Below, piece by piece: positions 23,970-36,748 of a stretch of 64,000 bases of DNA (position 1 is its first letter; each line of letters begins with the position of its first letter). Below the pieces are notes generated by a model. It made no database searches, was not told the DNA's origin, and was given only the letters and a program-made list of their open reading frames with translations. Both the position numbers and the translations under genes were made by a program. The stretch spans positions 124,001 through 188,000 of the forward strand of contig NZ_JARJBB010000002.1 in the NCBI RefSeq assembly GCF_029269835.1, read 5' to 3'. The DNA comes from Streptomyces tropicalis (lineage in GTDB: Bacteria; Actinomycetota; Actinomycetes; Streptomycetales; Streptomycetaceae).

Positions 23970-26866
23970 CTGCTTGCCTCCTCGACGGTGCCCCCCGTGG
24001 CTTCTTCGGCATGTGCGTCCGCGGCCGGCCGGCGGCTCTGCGACGTGTGCTCGGCGATCTCCGCCTCGACCTCGCGGTAGCCCGCCTGCGCGCCGCTGCG
24101 GAAGCCGCCGAGGCGGCGGCGGAGTGCCTCGGCGTCCACCGACCCGGTCCGCTGGCGCGGGGCCTGGGCCGGTGCGGTGATCTTCGGGGTGCGCTTGGGC
24201 AGGCCCTTGGCGGTGACCGAGTCCTCGGCCTCGTCCGGGACCCGCCCGTGCTCCGGGCCGCCGTCGCCGGCGGTTCCCGCGTGGGGTCCGCCGGTGCCGT
24301 CGGTGTGGGTCCCCTGGCCGTACGCGGTCGGCCCGTGCGGGGCGGACGGCGCCTCGGCCGGGGTGCGGGCAGCGGGACGCGCGTGGGCCGGGTCCGCCTC
24401 GGGGGTGCGGCGGAAGGCCTGCGGGTCCGGCTCCGACGCCGGGTTGGGGAGCCGCAGCTCCATGGTGCTCTCGGCCGGGCTCTCGTGCGCCGCGTGCAGG
24501 GGCGTGGACTGCGCGGGCACCGACGGTGCGGCGGCCGGGGGGGTCGGTGCCGCATGCTGCGGTGCCGCGTGCCTGGCGGGCTGCCCGGACCGGGCGTCGC
24601 CGGCCTCCTCCGAGCGCCGGACCGCCTTCTCCGCCAGCGCCACCAGCGGGTCGCCGTCCTGGGCACGGCCGTACAGCACGTTGGAGTTGACCTCGGCGGC
24701 CGCTCCCGGCAGGGAGAAGCCCTGGGCGCCCTCGGTGACCGGTCCGGGCGCGGCGACGGCGGCGGCCGGGGCGGCCGCCAGCAGCGACTGCGGCACCACG
24801 ACCACGGCGGCGATGCCGCCCTGCTTCTGCTCGCGCAGCTGCACCCGCACACCGTGCCGCTGGGCGAGGCGGGCCACCACGTAGAGGCCGAGACCGAGTC
24901 CGTCGTCGGACTCCTGGTCGTAGGGGGCCTCCGGGTCGAACGTGGAGAGGCGGGTGTTGAGACGGTTCATCCGCTGTCCGGTCATGCCGATGCCCTCGTC
25001 CTGGACGGAGAGCATGACCTCGCCGTTCTCCAGGAGCCAGCCGGAGACCTCGACCGGCTGGTCGGGCGGGGAGAAGGCGGTCGCGTTCTCCATCAGCTCG
25101 GCCAGCAGGTGACTGAGGTCGTCCGCGGCGAAGCCGGCCACGTGCGCGTGCGGCGGAAGCGCCGAGATGCGCACCCGCTCGTAGCGCTCGATCTCGCTGA
25201 CCGCGGCGCGGACCACGTCGACGAGCGGGACCGGCCCGGCGCTCTGCTGGAGGTGCTCGGTGCCGGCGAGGACCAGGAGGTTCTCGCTGTGCCGGCGCAT
25301 GACCGTGGCGAAGTGGTCGAGCTTGAAGAGGGTGGCCAGGCGCTCGGGGTCCTGCTCCCGCTCCTCCAGGCTCTCGATGACGGCGAGCTGCCGCTCGACG
25401 AGGCCCAGGGTGCGCAGCGCCAGGCTGACGAAGGTGCCGCCGATGCTGGTCCGCAGCCGCTCCATCTGGGCGGCGGACGCGGTCAGCTCCGCGCGCAGCT
25501 CCTCGCGGGCGTCGGCCATCCGCTGGCGCTGGCCGACCAGGTGCTTGCGGTCGGTCTCCAGGGTGGCGACGCGCTCGCCGAGGGCGGCGGCCCGGGTGTG
25601 CAGCGCGTTGACGGAGCGCACGACCTGCGCGAACTCGTCGTTTCGGCCGGTGAACTTCAGCACGTCCTCGGCCGCGGGGTCCTCGGCGCCGGCCAGGCGC
25701 GCGGAGCCCAGGCGGAGCACGGCGAGGGGACGGGTGAGTGTGCGCGCCAGGGCGGTGGCGACGCCCAGGGCCACCACGAGCAGGGCGCCGAGCAGGGCGA
25801 TCCGCAGCTCCAGCGCGGTGACGTCGTCGTCGCGGAGCCTGGCCAGGTCCTTGGTGCGGTGGTCGTAGAGGGAGGACTCCGCGCCGCGCATCAGGTCCAC
25901 CCGCGCGCTGAGCGCCGCGTCGGCCTTCTTGAGGCTGATGTTCAGGTCGTGCTCGGAGAACGTCGGCTGGCCGGTCAGCGCCGCCAGGTACTTGACGGCG
26001 GAGTTGACCTCGGGCCCGGTGACGGTGGAGTCGTAGGAGCCGCGGGCCGCGTCGGGGGCGGTGTCGCGGAAGTCGGCGAGGGCGGCGTCGGAACGCAGCC
26101 GGGCCTGCTGGGCGGCGGCGCTGAGGGCGTCGCGCTGCTCGGTCTCGCCGGAGCCGGCGGTCGTGGGCAGCCCGGTGGCCGGGTCGACGGCCGTCTGCGT
26201 GGCGCGCGGCACGCTGAGCGCCGCGAGGAGGAGGCCCCGGGCGGACGCGGCCTGCTGCACCGCGGTGTCCAGGGCGGCCAGGGCGTGGGTGCCGGTGTCG
26301 GTGCCGGGCGGCATCCGGTCGGCGAGCTCCTCGGCGAGCCGGTGCAGCTCGGTGATGGCGGCCGAGTAGGCCTGGTGGGCCTGGAGCGCGGTGCTCTGCC
26401 CGGTGAGCGCGGCCCGGCGCACGGCGGCGATGCCGTCGAGGTCGGTGCGCAGCCAGGACGGGAGGCCCGGCTCGGCGCGCAGCTCGTCGACCTGCCGGTC
26501 GACACGGGTGCTGCGCTGTTCGGAGGGCGCCTTGTCCTGGGGCCGCCCGGCGGCGACGTAGGAGGTGACCTCGTCCCGTTCGTCCGCGAGCGCGTGCGCG
26601 AGCGCGAGGGCGTCCTGGGTCTGCCCGGAGAGGGTGACCAGGCCCTGCGCGTCGCTCAGCTGCCCGGAGGCGGCGACCACCGAGGGTGCGCCGGCTCCGG
26701 CCACCGCCGCGGCCACGACGGCCACCGCGGCGATCAGCCGATTGCGTACGTGGGTGGGGCGGCCCCTGCCGACGGGGGGCGTCGCGGGCGACTGCTCCGG
26801 ACCTCCTGCGGAGGCCTTCCGCTTGCCTGTGCGCCGAGTCCGCGTCTTCTGCACCGGTGCTCGCAT
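23966..26866 (-). CDS. cvnA: Conservon sensor histidine-kinase-like protein (CvnA)
   Basis: 966 residues. The N-terminus is basic, followed by a membrane helix (about residues 43-65), a nitrate-sensor-like extracellular region of about 290 residues, a second helix (LRIALLGALLVVALGVATAL), a HAMP-like region, and a HATPase domain with LMENATAFSPP, VQDEGIGMTG and DGLGLGLYVVARLA. The last 250 residues are disordered Pro/Ala/Glu-rich sequence. Conservon sensors lack a classic phospho-acceptor box and are thought to signal through CvnB-D. ATG at 26866 is used. A PP2C-like gene diverges from it. Confidence 0.94.
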   Translation of the reverse strand: MRAPVQKTRTRRTGKRKASAGGPEQSPATPPVGRGRPTHVRNRLIAAVAVVAAAVAGAGAPSVVAASGQLSDAQGLVTLSGQTQDALALAHALADERDEVTSYVAAGRPQDKAPSEQRSTRVDRQVDELRAEPGLPSWLRTDLDGIAAVRRAALTGQSTALQAHQAYSAAITELHRLAEELADRMPPGTDTGTHALAALDTAVQQAASARGLLLAALSVPRATQTAVDPATGLPTTAGSGETEQRDALSAAAQQARLRSDAALADFRDTAPDAARGSYDSTVTGPEVNSAVKYLAALTGQPTFSEHDLNISLKKADAALSARVDLMRGAESSLYDHRTKDLARLRDDDVTALELRIALLGALLVVALGVATALARTLTRPLAVLRLGSARLAGAEDPAAEDVLKFTGRNDEFAQVVRSVNALHTRAAALGERVATLETDRKHLVGQRQRMADAREELRAELTASAAQMERLRTSIGGTFVSLALRTLGLVERQLAVIESLEEREQDPERLATLFKLDHFATVMRRHSENLLVLAGTEHLQQSAGPVPLVDVVRAAVSEIERYERVRISALPPHAHVAGFAADDLSHLLAELMENATAFSPPDQPVEVSGWLLENGEVMLSVQDEGIGMTGQRMNRLNTRLSTFDPEAPYDQESDDGLGLGLYVVARLAQRHGVRVQLREQKQGGIAAVVVVPQSLLAAAPAAAVAAPGPVTEGAQGFSLPGAAAEVNSNVLYGRAQDGDPLVALAEKAVRRSEEAGDARSGQPARHAAPQHAAPTPPAAAPSVPAQSTPLHAAHESPAESTMELRLPNPASEPDPQAFRRTPEADPAHARPAARTPAEAPSAPHGPTAYGQGTHTDGTGGPHAGTAGDGGPEHGRVPDEAEDSVTAKGLPKRTPKITAPAQAPRQRTGSVDAEALRRRLGGFRSGAQAGYREVEAEIAEHTSQSRRPAADAHAEEATGGTVEEASS

Positions 26867-27268
26867 TCCTGTACTCGTGTACTCATGGGCCCGGGTGGCG
26901 GCCCGTCAACCGCTTGACGGTACGTACACCCTCTCCGAGCTCTCGATTCCGCTCGACCAGGGGGGACCTGCGTCGGTTCCCGACCCTCCCAGTGCCGGTG
27001 GGCAGTGGTCCCGCATCGTCCGGCCGGCCACCCGAAGGAGTGAACATCGGAGGGGAGTTGGCGGGCAAGTTCTCCGCGGGGCCGTGACAGCCCTCCGCGG
27101 TGGGCCGGTTGGACGTCCGGGTCAGGCTTTGGCAGTATTCGCCACCACGCTTTCCCGGAGTGATCCATTCCAACCCAAAACAGGCGTGTGACCTGGTGCG
27201 CTGCATCAATCTCCGGGCGAATGACAGCCTTTCGCAAACCTTGTGAAGGGGTCGTGCAGACTGGCCGG
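26867..27268. other. Divergent promoter region of the conservon and PP2C-like gene
   Basis: 402 bp between divergent starts. The stretch 27130-27250 is AT-richer than the surroundings and probably holds the plus-strand promoter. I found no confident -35/-10 pair or inverted repeat. Confidence 0.4.
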
Positions 27269-28057
27269 ATGCGAACTGAAGTCGTCTCGGAGCCCGCCCT
27301 CGCGGACCGCCCCACCGAGGATTTCGCGGCCGTCGGGCTCCCGGCCCATGGTCAGGGCGGTTGCCTGGTGGTCCTGGACGGGGTGACACCACCGCGGACG
27401 GAGACGGGATGCGTGCACTCGGTCCCCTGGTTCACCGCCCGTCTGGGCGGCGCTCTGACCGAACTGACCGTTTCCGGCCGAGATATGACGCTGTCCGGCA
27501 TCCTGGCCCGCGCACTGCGGCGCACCGCGGACGCACACGCCGGGACCTGTGACCTTTCTCACTCGCGCACGCCGCAGGCAACCGTCGTCCTCGCCCGCTG
27601 GTCGCCGCAGACCGTGGAGTACCTGGTCCTGTCCGACTCCGCGCTCCTGGTGGAGGGCGCGGACGGGACGGTCACGGCCGTCCTCGACGACCGGCTCGCG
27701 CGCCTGCCCCGGGCCTCCCTCGCGACGGACGCCCTCATCGACGCCACCGTGCGCAACAAGGAGGGCGGCTTCTTCACCGCGGCCGCGGACCCGTCTGTGG
27801 CCGACCGCGCCGTCTCGGGCACCCTGCCGCGCGCCGGGATCCGGTCCCTGACCGCGCTGACGGACGGGGCGGCGCGCTGGGTGGAGAAGTTCGGTGAGGG
27901 CGACTGGACCGACTGCGTGGGCCTGGTCCGCAAGGAGGGCGCCCGGTCCCTCGTGCACCGCGTGCGGGCCCTGGAGGAGGCCGACCGGGAGGAGCGCGCG
28001 TACCTGCGGCGCAGCAAGACCCACGACGACGCGACGGTGGTCTTCGCGGAGCTGTGA
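27269..28057 (+). CDS. PP2C-like Ser/Thr protein phosphatase family protein
   Basis: 262 residues with a PP2C-type arrangement: PTEDFAAVG (metal-binding Asp region), LVVLDGVTPP in place of the usual DGMGG, QATVVLARWSPQTVEYLVLSDS, SLTALTDGAARWVEKFG and KTHDDATVVFAEL at the end. The final DD and the TDG are the expected metal ligands. The weak first DG box leaves activity open. ATG at 27269 is used. It is divergent from the conservon, a possible signalling partner, but this is inference. Confidence 0.78.
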   Translation: MRTEVVSEPALADRPTEDFAAVGLPAHGQGGCLVVLDGVTPPRTETGCVHSVPWFTARLGGALTELTVSGRDMTLSGILARALRRTADAHAGTCDLSHSRTPQATVVLARWSPQTVEYLVLSDSALLVEGADGTVTAVLDDRLARLPRASLATDALIDATVRNKEGGFFTAAADPSVADRAVSGTLPRAGIRSLTALTDGAARWVEKFGEGDWTDCVGLVRKEGARSLVHRVRALEEADREERAYLRRSKTHDDATVVFAEL

Positions 28058-28228
28058 GCCGCGGCGGGCCCGGGGGGCGTCCCGTCGTCCACCGTGGATC
28101 GGCGCGCCGCGCCGGATGCGCCGCAGGCCGGGGGGACGTTCGCGCACCGGGCGTGTCCGGACGATCCGTCGGCGCGGCGAGGTGCCGTGGCCGTCGTCGT
28201 GCGCCCGCCGGGGACGACGGGACAGTGC

Positions 28229-28720
28229 CTACTTCTCCATGACGTCGTTCAGCTCGTGCAGCAGCCGGGCCAGCTCGGACACCTCGCTGCGGTCCCAGTG
28301 GGCGAGCTGGCTGACGTAGCGGGCGCGCCGGGCGTCACGGACGCGGCCGACGCGGCGGCGGCCCTCGTCGGTGAGGGCCACCAGCCAGGCGCGTCCGTCC
28401 GCGGGGTCCGGCTCCCTGGCGACCAGGCCGAGTTCCTCCAGGGCGCGCAGCTGGCGGGACATGGTGGCCTTGCCGACGCCGATGTACGCCGCGAGGTCGG
28501 TGGCGCGGCGGCCGCCGCACTCGTCGAGGCGGACCAGCAGCCCGTACGCGGCCGGCTCCAGGTCCGGGTGGACCTCACGGGCCATCTCCCCCTGGTTGGC
28601 GCGGGCCCTGCGCAGAAGGACCGTCAGCTCCCTTTCCAGGGAGAGGAATTCACGGTCCGCGCCGGTCGGTACCGCGTCGGGTGCGCCCCGGCGCGCGTCT
28701 CCCTCTGCCTCTTCGTGCAC
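28229..28720 (-). CDS. MarR-family transcriptional regulator
   Basis: 163 residues from the GTG at 28720. The winged helix-turn-helix is clear: ECGGRRATDLAAYIGVGKAT, MSRQLRALEELGLVAREPDP and ADGRAWLVALTDEGRRRV, flanked by dimerisation helices. A longer in-frame start at 28813 would add 31 basic residues without a clear ribosome site. MarR proteins usually repress a neighbour; the candidate is the divergent GH25 gene or a gene elsewhere. Confidence 0.9.
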   Translation of the reverse strand: MHEEAEGDARRGAPDAVPTGADREFLSLERELTVLLRRARANQGEMAREVHPDLEPAAYGLLVRLDECGGRRATDLAAYIGVGKATMSRQLRALEELGLVAREPDPADGRAWLVALTDEGRRRVGRVRDARRARYVSQLAHWDRSEVSELARLLHELNDVMEK

Positions 28721-28984
28721 GTCAGTCCCTGCCTCGGTTTTCCGGGTGGTGAGAGTTTCCGCCCGGCGCCGCCGTATCCGCAGCTCCGTCAGTATTTCGC
28801 AGGCGTAGACCAACGGCAGCCGCCGGACCCCTTCCCCCCGTTCGGTCTACGTGCGTAGCTTCTCCCACGGGCCCGGAATGGCATGCCCACGCCAGACTGG
28901 CGACTCCGGCGGGTCCGCGCTCCCCGTCCGGTGGCCTGCCCCGTGGTTCCCCCACCGTGCACCACCGATTCCCGGAGGCACGTC

Positions 28985-29803
28985 GTGCCCGTGCGCAGAC
29001 CCGGTACGGCCCGACCCCGGCGGCTGCCCGCCGCGGGGATCCTGCTCACCGCCCTCGCGCTCCTGCTCGCCCTGCCCTCCCCGGCCTCGGCCGCACCCGC
29101 CCGCGGCTCCGCCTGGATGGGCATGGGCGTCGCCGCGCACGACGGCCGGGGCGGGGCGCCCGCGGCCACGGCGGCCGTCCAGACCGAGGGCGTCGACGTC
29201 GCGAGCTACCAGGGCAGCGTCGACTGGACGACGCTGTGGAACAGCGGAGTCCGGTGGGCCTACACGAAGGCCACCGAAGGGACTTACTACACGAATCCGT
29301 CCTTCGGCCAGCAGTACGACGGCAGTTACGGCGTCGGCATGATCCGCGGCGCCTACCACTTCGCCACCCCGGACACCACCACCGGTGCGGCGCAGGCGAA
29401 CTACTTCGTGGACCACGGCGGCGGCTGGTCCGCGGACGGCAGGACCCTGCCCGGCGTGCTCGACGTCGAGTGGAACCCGTACGGGGACGCCTGCTACGGC
29501 ATGACGGCGAGCGCGATGACCGGCTGGATCGCCGACTTCCTCGCCACCTACCGGGCGCGCACCGGCCGGGACGCGGTCATCTACACGGCCACCAGCTGGT
29601 GGACCCAGTGCACCGGCGACCACGCCGGCTTCGCCTCCGCCAGCCCCCTGTGGATCGCCCGCTATGCCGCCGATCCGGGCACGCTGCCGGCCGGCTGGGG
29701 CTACTACACGATGTGGCAGTACACCTCGACGGGCCCGACCGTCGGCGACCACGACCGGTTCAACGGGGCCCTGGACCGGGTCCAGGCGCTGGCCAACGGC
29801 TGA
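28985..29803 (+). CDS. Secreted GH25 muramidase (lysozyme)
   Basis: 272 residues. A Sec signal peptide (VRRPGTARPRRLPAAG, hydrophobic core LLTALALLLALP, cleavage after SASAA-like sequence) leads to a GH25 catalytic domain: GVDVASYQGSVDW with the nucleophile-side Asp, WAYTKATEGTYY, RGAYHFATP, and LDVEWNPYG with catalytic Glu, ending in WQYTSTGPTVG and DHDRFNG. It hydrolyses beta-1,4 bonds between MurNAc and GlcNAc. GTG at 28985 has GGAGG 6 nt upstream. It is a single-domain enzyme with no wall-binding repeats. Confidence 0.94.
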   Translation: MPVRRPGTARPRRLPAAGILLTALALLLALPSPASAAPARGSAWMGMGVAAHDGRGGAPAATAAVQTEGVDVASYQGSVDWTTLWNSGVRWAYTKATEGTYYTNPSFGQQYDGSYGVGMIRGAYHFATPDTTTGAAQANYFVDHGGGWSADGRTLPGVLDVEWNPYGDACYGMTASAMTGWIADFLATYRARTGRDAVIYTATSWWTQCTGDHAGFASASPLWIARYAADPGTLPAGWGYYTMWQYTSTGPTVGDHDRFNGALDRVQALANG

Positions 29804-29964
29804 CCGGCCGCTCGCCGGCGGCCGGACGCGGGTCCGTGGCCGACGGACCCCGGACCGCCCGTCGGGCCGCCCCTCGGCCCCCTCGGCGGCTCCGGCCCGG
29901 CGGAGGCGGAGGACCCGGGCCCGGCGGCGGACCGGGGCCCGGGCCCGCATCCCGGACAGGACCG

Positions 29965-29996
29965 GGGCCCGGGTCTCCCTCACGGAACCCGGGCCC
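29965..29996. terminator. Convergent hairpin terminator
   Basis: A perfect 10-bp stem (29965-29974 with 29987-29996) with a 12-nt loop sits between the converging GH25 and lon genes, in a run of GGGCCCGG-like sequence that extends from about 29900. Confidence 0.65.
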
Positions 29997-30016
29997 TGCC
30001 CCGCCCACGGCGTCCG

Positions 30017-32488
<2,472 letters not shown>

Positions 32489-32509
32489 GATCTCCCCTTC
32501 GGCAGTCAA

Positions 32510-32530
32510 GTTGAGCTATGCCGACTCAAT
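32510..32530 (-). promoter_or_regulatory. HAIR-like HspR operator of lon
   Basis: GTTGAGC-N7-ACTCAAT at 32510-32530 matches the HAIR consensus CTTGAGT-N7-ACTCAAG, including the 7-bp spacer. It sits just upstream of the lon start. HspR is the heat-shock repressor that binds HAIR and is known to control lon in Streptomyces. Confidence 0.8.
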
Positions 32531-32662
32531 GCTGCCGAGTCCCCGGATGTTCCCGGTCCGCTGTTCGCTCTGAGCGATCATGGGAGGACGGCCGGGGAAC
32601 GGCCGCAACGGGCAGCCCCTGCACGGGACCCGAGGCCGGGAACGGCCCGGTGGGGAGCGCCC

Positions 32663-33655
32663 TCAGCCCACAACGACCGGAGCGGGACGTTCGATTCCGG
32701 CGCCGCACGCCCGGCGCTCCCGCTGCTCCCGGCGTTCCCGGTGCCAGCGGCGGACCAGCGGCCAGATCGCCGTGCCGAGGGCGACGGACAGCAGGTGGCC
32801 CCAGCTCGTCATGGGGTCGGTGTAGGCGAGGAGGTCCTGGAGCACGAGCGTGAGGAAGCCGCCGAGCAGAGGCCAGCGCAGCCAGGGCGGGAGCAGGCCG
32901 GACAGGGCGCCCACGCCGGCGGCGACCCCGAAGCTGATGCCGTAGTCGAGGCGGTGCAGCGAGGTGTCGGGCAGCCGGCCCGCGAGCACCGCGACCCCGA
33001 CGGTGGCCTCGGTGGCGAGGGTGGCGGTCACGTGCCCGAAGAGGAAGACCCCGGCCGCACGCAGACCGCCCAGCCGGCGCTCCAGCGCGGTGAGCACGAG
33101 GAGGAAGAGCACCATGTACGGCGAGGCGATCCCGCCGGCGACCCACAGGGCACTGGACGTGAGCACCAGCAGGGGGGTGTGCACGAGGTGGGCGACATCG
33201 GTGCTGGAGCCCTGGAGGAGGGCGTCGACCGGCCCCTCCGGCGCGTACAGGGCGATCAGCGAGGTGCCGGCCAGCACCCCCGCGTAGCCGAAGGTGAAGG
33301 GGGTACCGCCGGGAGCGGGCAGCAGTCGGGCGGCGCGCGCCGCGGCGGAGCGGAGGAACGCGGCGCTGGAGAGCCGTGGGGCGGCGACCGCCCAGGTCAC
33401 GCCGTCGTCCGGGCCGGACGGTCCGCCGGGGGGCGCGTCCGTCGCGGCGCCACGCTGCTGGGGCATGCCGTCCAGCAGGTCGGAGACGTCCGTGAGCGCG
33501 GAGCCGGCGGACGCCGGGCCGGTGTCCGCCGGCGGAAGGGGAGCGCCCGGGGGCGCCGCGGCGTCGGCCGTCGCAGTCCGTTCCAAGGGGGAGCGCTCCT
33601 TCCGTCCCGCCCCACCCTTGGCGGCGCACCGGCCGCTGTCTATGACCGACGCCAC
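32663..33655 (-). CDS. Rhomboid-like integral membrane protein
   Basis: 330 residues. After a 120-residue disordered N-terminus come about six membrane helices: FGYAGVLAGTSLIALYAP, SSALWVAGGIASPYMVLFLL, AGVFLFGHVTATLATEA and others. The HVTATLATE segment resembles the rhomboid HxxxN helix, but no GxSG serine motif was found, so proteolytic activity is unlikely. The start is uncertain because in-frame ATGs within the disordered part (MPQQRG) are possible. It is divergent from the methyltransferase-like gene at 33783. Confidence 0.75.
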   Translation of the reverse strand: MASVIDSGRCAAKGGAGRKERSPLERTATADAAAPPGAPLPPADTGPASAGSALTDVSDLLDGMPQQRGAATDAPPGGPSGPDDGVTWAVAAPRLSSAAFLRSAAARAARLLPAPGGTPFTFGYAGVLAGTSLIALYAPEGPVDALLQGSSTDVAHLVHTPLLVLTSSALWVAGGIASPYMVLFLLVLTALERRLGGLRAAGVFLFGHVTATLATEATVGVAVLAGRLPDTSLHRLDYGISFGVAAGVGALSGLLPPWLRWPLLGGFLTLVLQDLLAYTDPMTSWGHLLSVALGTAIWPLVRRWHRERREQRERRACGAGIERPAPVVVG

Positions 33656-33782
33656 CCGGGAGCCGATTCACAGCAACTTCTGACCTTCCGCGGGCGTCCG
33701 ACCGCCCGGGAGGCGCGCGCCGGCCCCGCACTTCACCCGTAATTCAGGTGGCGGAAAGGGGCCGTTGGGGCAGGATGTCCCC

Positions 33783-34511
33783 ATGACCGCCCCGCACGGC
33801 ACCACCACCCCGTACGGCACGGGCGCGCCCGGCGCGCAGGATCCGTACGAGCCGCCGGTGGTGCTGGACCGGCGGGAGGGCGCCCACGGCGAGGTCGTGC
33901 TGCGCCGGCACGGCACGCTGCTCCAGATCATCGCCAACGGGTGCTTCCTGATGGACACCTCCGACGGCCGCTCCGAGCGGCTCCTGGTCGACGCCGCCCT
34001 CGCCGCGCTGGACGGGCGGCCGGGGCCGGAGGTGCTGATCGGCGGCCTGGGCGTGGGCTTCTCACTGGCCCACGCGGCGGCCGACGCCCGGTGGGGCAGG
34101 ATCACGGTCGTCGAGCGGGAGCCCGCCGTCGTGGAGTGGCACCGCGGCGGCCCGCTCTCGGCGCTGACCGCGCGGGCGCTCGCGGATCCCCGCACGGCGA
34201 TCGTCGAAAGTGACCTGGTGCACTACGTCAATGAGACATCCGCCACGTTCGACGCGCTGTGCCTCGACATCGACAACGGCCCCGGCTGGACGGTCACCGA
34301 CGGCAACGGCGACCTGTACGCGACAGCCGGACTGGCAGGCTGCGCAAGGGTTTTGAGGCCCGGAGGGGTCCTCGCGGTGTGGTCCGCCCAGCCGTCTCCG
34401 GAATTTGAAGGAAGCATGCGGAATGTCGGATTCCAACAGGTGCGCACCGAAGAGATCCCCGTTGCCCGGGGCGTTCCCGACGTCGTGCACCTCGGCATCC
34501 GCCCTGGATAG
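33783..34511 (+). CDS. Spermidine synthase-like methyltransferase-fold protein
   Basis: 242 residues. The PABS/Rossmann fold is suggested by RSERLLVDAALAALDGRPGP, EVLIGGLGVGFSLAHAAAD (SAM-type glycine loop), ITVVEREPAVVEWH, FDALCLDIDNGPGWTV and VLRPGGVLAVWSAQPSPEFE. Spermidine synthases have a catalytic Asp in D-x-x-D; the IDNGP region may supply it, but the true reaction is unknown. Many Streptomyces carry this as a single gene. It is followed 112 bp downstream by a two-component system. Confidence 0.8.
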   Translation: MTAPHGTTTPYGTGAPGAQDPYEPPVVLDRREGAHGEVVLRRHGTLLQIIANGCFLMDTSDGRSERLLVDAALAALDGRPGPEVLIGGLGVGFSLAHAAADARWGRITVVEREPAVVEWHRGGPLSALTARALADPRTAIVESDLVHYVNETSATFDALCLDIDNGPGWTVTDGNGDLYATAGLAGCARVLRPGGVLAVWSAQPSPEFEGSMRNVGFQQVRTEEIPVARGVPDVVHLGIRPG

Positions 34512-34623
34512 CAAAGGCGAGGTGACTCCCCGTACGCTGCTTTCCTGACGCCGATCATTCAAGCGTCAATCGCAGTCATGGGATCACCCCACGGATCCGG
34601 GAAGCACACCTCAGGGGCGGGCG

Positions 34624-35357
<734 letters not shown>

Positions 35358-35361
<4 letters not shown>

Positions 35362-36467
35362 GCGACGGGCCGGCCGCGCGGAGGAGCCCCCGGCGGGAGC
35401 CCTGGGGCGGCGTGCGGCCGTTCTCGGTCAAGACCAAGCTGGGCGCACTCGTCGTGATCTCCGTGCTGATCACGACGGGGCTGTCGATGATCGCGGTGCA
35501 GACCAAGACCGAGCTGCGCTTCATCATGGTGTTCTCGATGATCGCCACACTGCTCATTACGCAGTTCGTGGCGCATTCGCTCACCGCACCGCTGGACGAG
35601 ATGAACACGGTGGCGCGGTCGATCTCGCAGGGCGACTACACCCGCCGGGTGCGGGAGAACCGCCGGGACGAGCTGGGCGGCCTGGCCCAGACGATCAACC
35701 GGATGGCCGACGAGCTCGAGGCGCAGGACCACCAGCGCAAGGAGCTGGTGGCCAACGTCTCGCACGAGCTGCGCACACCCATCGCCGGGCTGCGCGCCGT
35801 GCTGGAGAACATCGTGGACGGGGTCACCGAGGCCGACCCCGAGACCATGCGCACGGCGCTGAAGCAGACCGAGCGGCTGGGCCGGCTGGTGGAGACGCTG
35901 CTGGACCTCTCCCGCCTGGACAACGGCGTGGTCCCGCTCAAACGCCGCCGGTTCGAGGTGTGGCCGTACCTGTCGGGCGTCCTGAAGGAGGCCAACATGG
36001 TCGCCTCGGCACGCGCCGGCATCGCCTCGGGCTCCGGCAGCCACACCCGCACGGACGTCCACCTGCACCTCGACGTCTCTCCGCCGGAGCTGACCGCGCA
36101 CGCGGACCCCGAGCGCATCCACCAGGTCGTGGCGAATCTCATCGACAACGCCGTCAAGCACAGCCCGCCGCACGGCCGCGTGACGGTGCGGGCCCGGCGC
36201 GGGACCCTCCCGGAGTCCCTGGAGCTGGAGGTCCTCGACGAGGGGCCCGGCATCCCCCGGTCCGAGTGGCACCGCGTCTTCGAGCGCTTCAACCGCGGAG
36301 CCGTGAGCCGTCCGCACGGCCCCGGCAGCGACGGCGGCACCGGCCTGGGGCTGGCCATCGCCCGCTGGGCGGTCGACCTGCACGGAGGCCGGATCGGTGT
36401 GGCCGAATCCGAGCGGGGTTGCCGGATCCAGGTCACCCTTCCGGGGCTCGACTCCGTGCCAAGTTGA
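35358..36467 (+). CDS. Sensor histidine kinase partner of the OmpR regulator
   Basis: 369 residues. Two closely spaced membrane helices (about residues 28-47 and 54-70) leave almost no extracellular loop, so sensing may occur in the membrane. A HAMP domain (ARSISQGDYTRRV), HisKA with His136 in VSHELRTPIAG, and HATPase with NLIDNAVKHSPP, LDEGPGIP and GTGLGLAIARW follow. Translation is coupled to the response regulator. It is an intramembrane-sensing type kinase by topology. Confidence 0.95.
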
Positions 36468-36748
36468 CGTAAAGTTCGACCCGGAACCACAAGATCGACG
36501 AAGGTCCCCGCAGGCGGACCCGTGTGATCAGGCGGGGGGCCGCACCTGTCCCGGGTCGGGCCCGGGTACCGCCTTCCCGGATGCAGCGGAACCACGGTTG
36601 TTTCCCGCCATTTCAAGCCCCGAAACACAGCTTTCGATGTGACTTACGCGACGATGAACCGGCCCGACCTGACCTTCACCGTCCCGGGGGCGTAGCCTTT
36701 ATTTCCGCTGTCCATCACCTTGTGAAGCGGAAGAGGGCGGTTGCCGCC
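36468..36748. other. Upstream region of the 2-oxoglutarate dehydrogenase gene
   Basis: 281 bp between the kinase stop and the kgd start. It includes an AT-richer stretch at about 36590-36720 likely to hold the promoter. No RNA gene or operator could be supported. Confidence 0.4.

Noticed and set aside
32526-33731. A 401-codon minus-strand frame overlapping the rhomboid-like gene
   Set aside because: It is a shadow frame of Arg/Ala/Pro-rich sequence; the membrane-helix frame at 32663-33655 is the real one.
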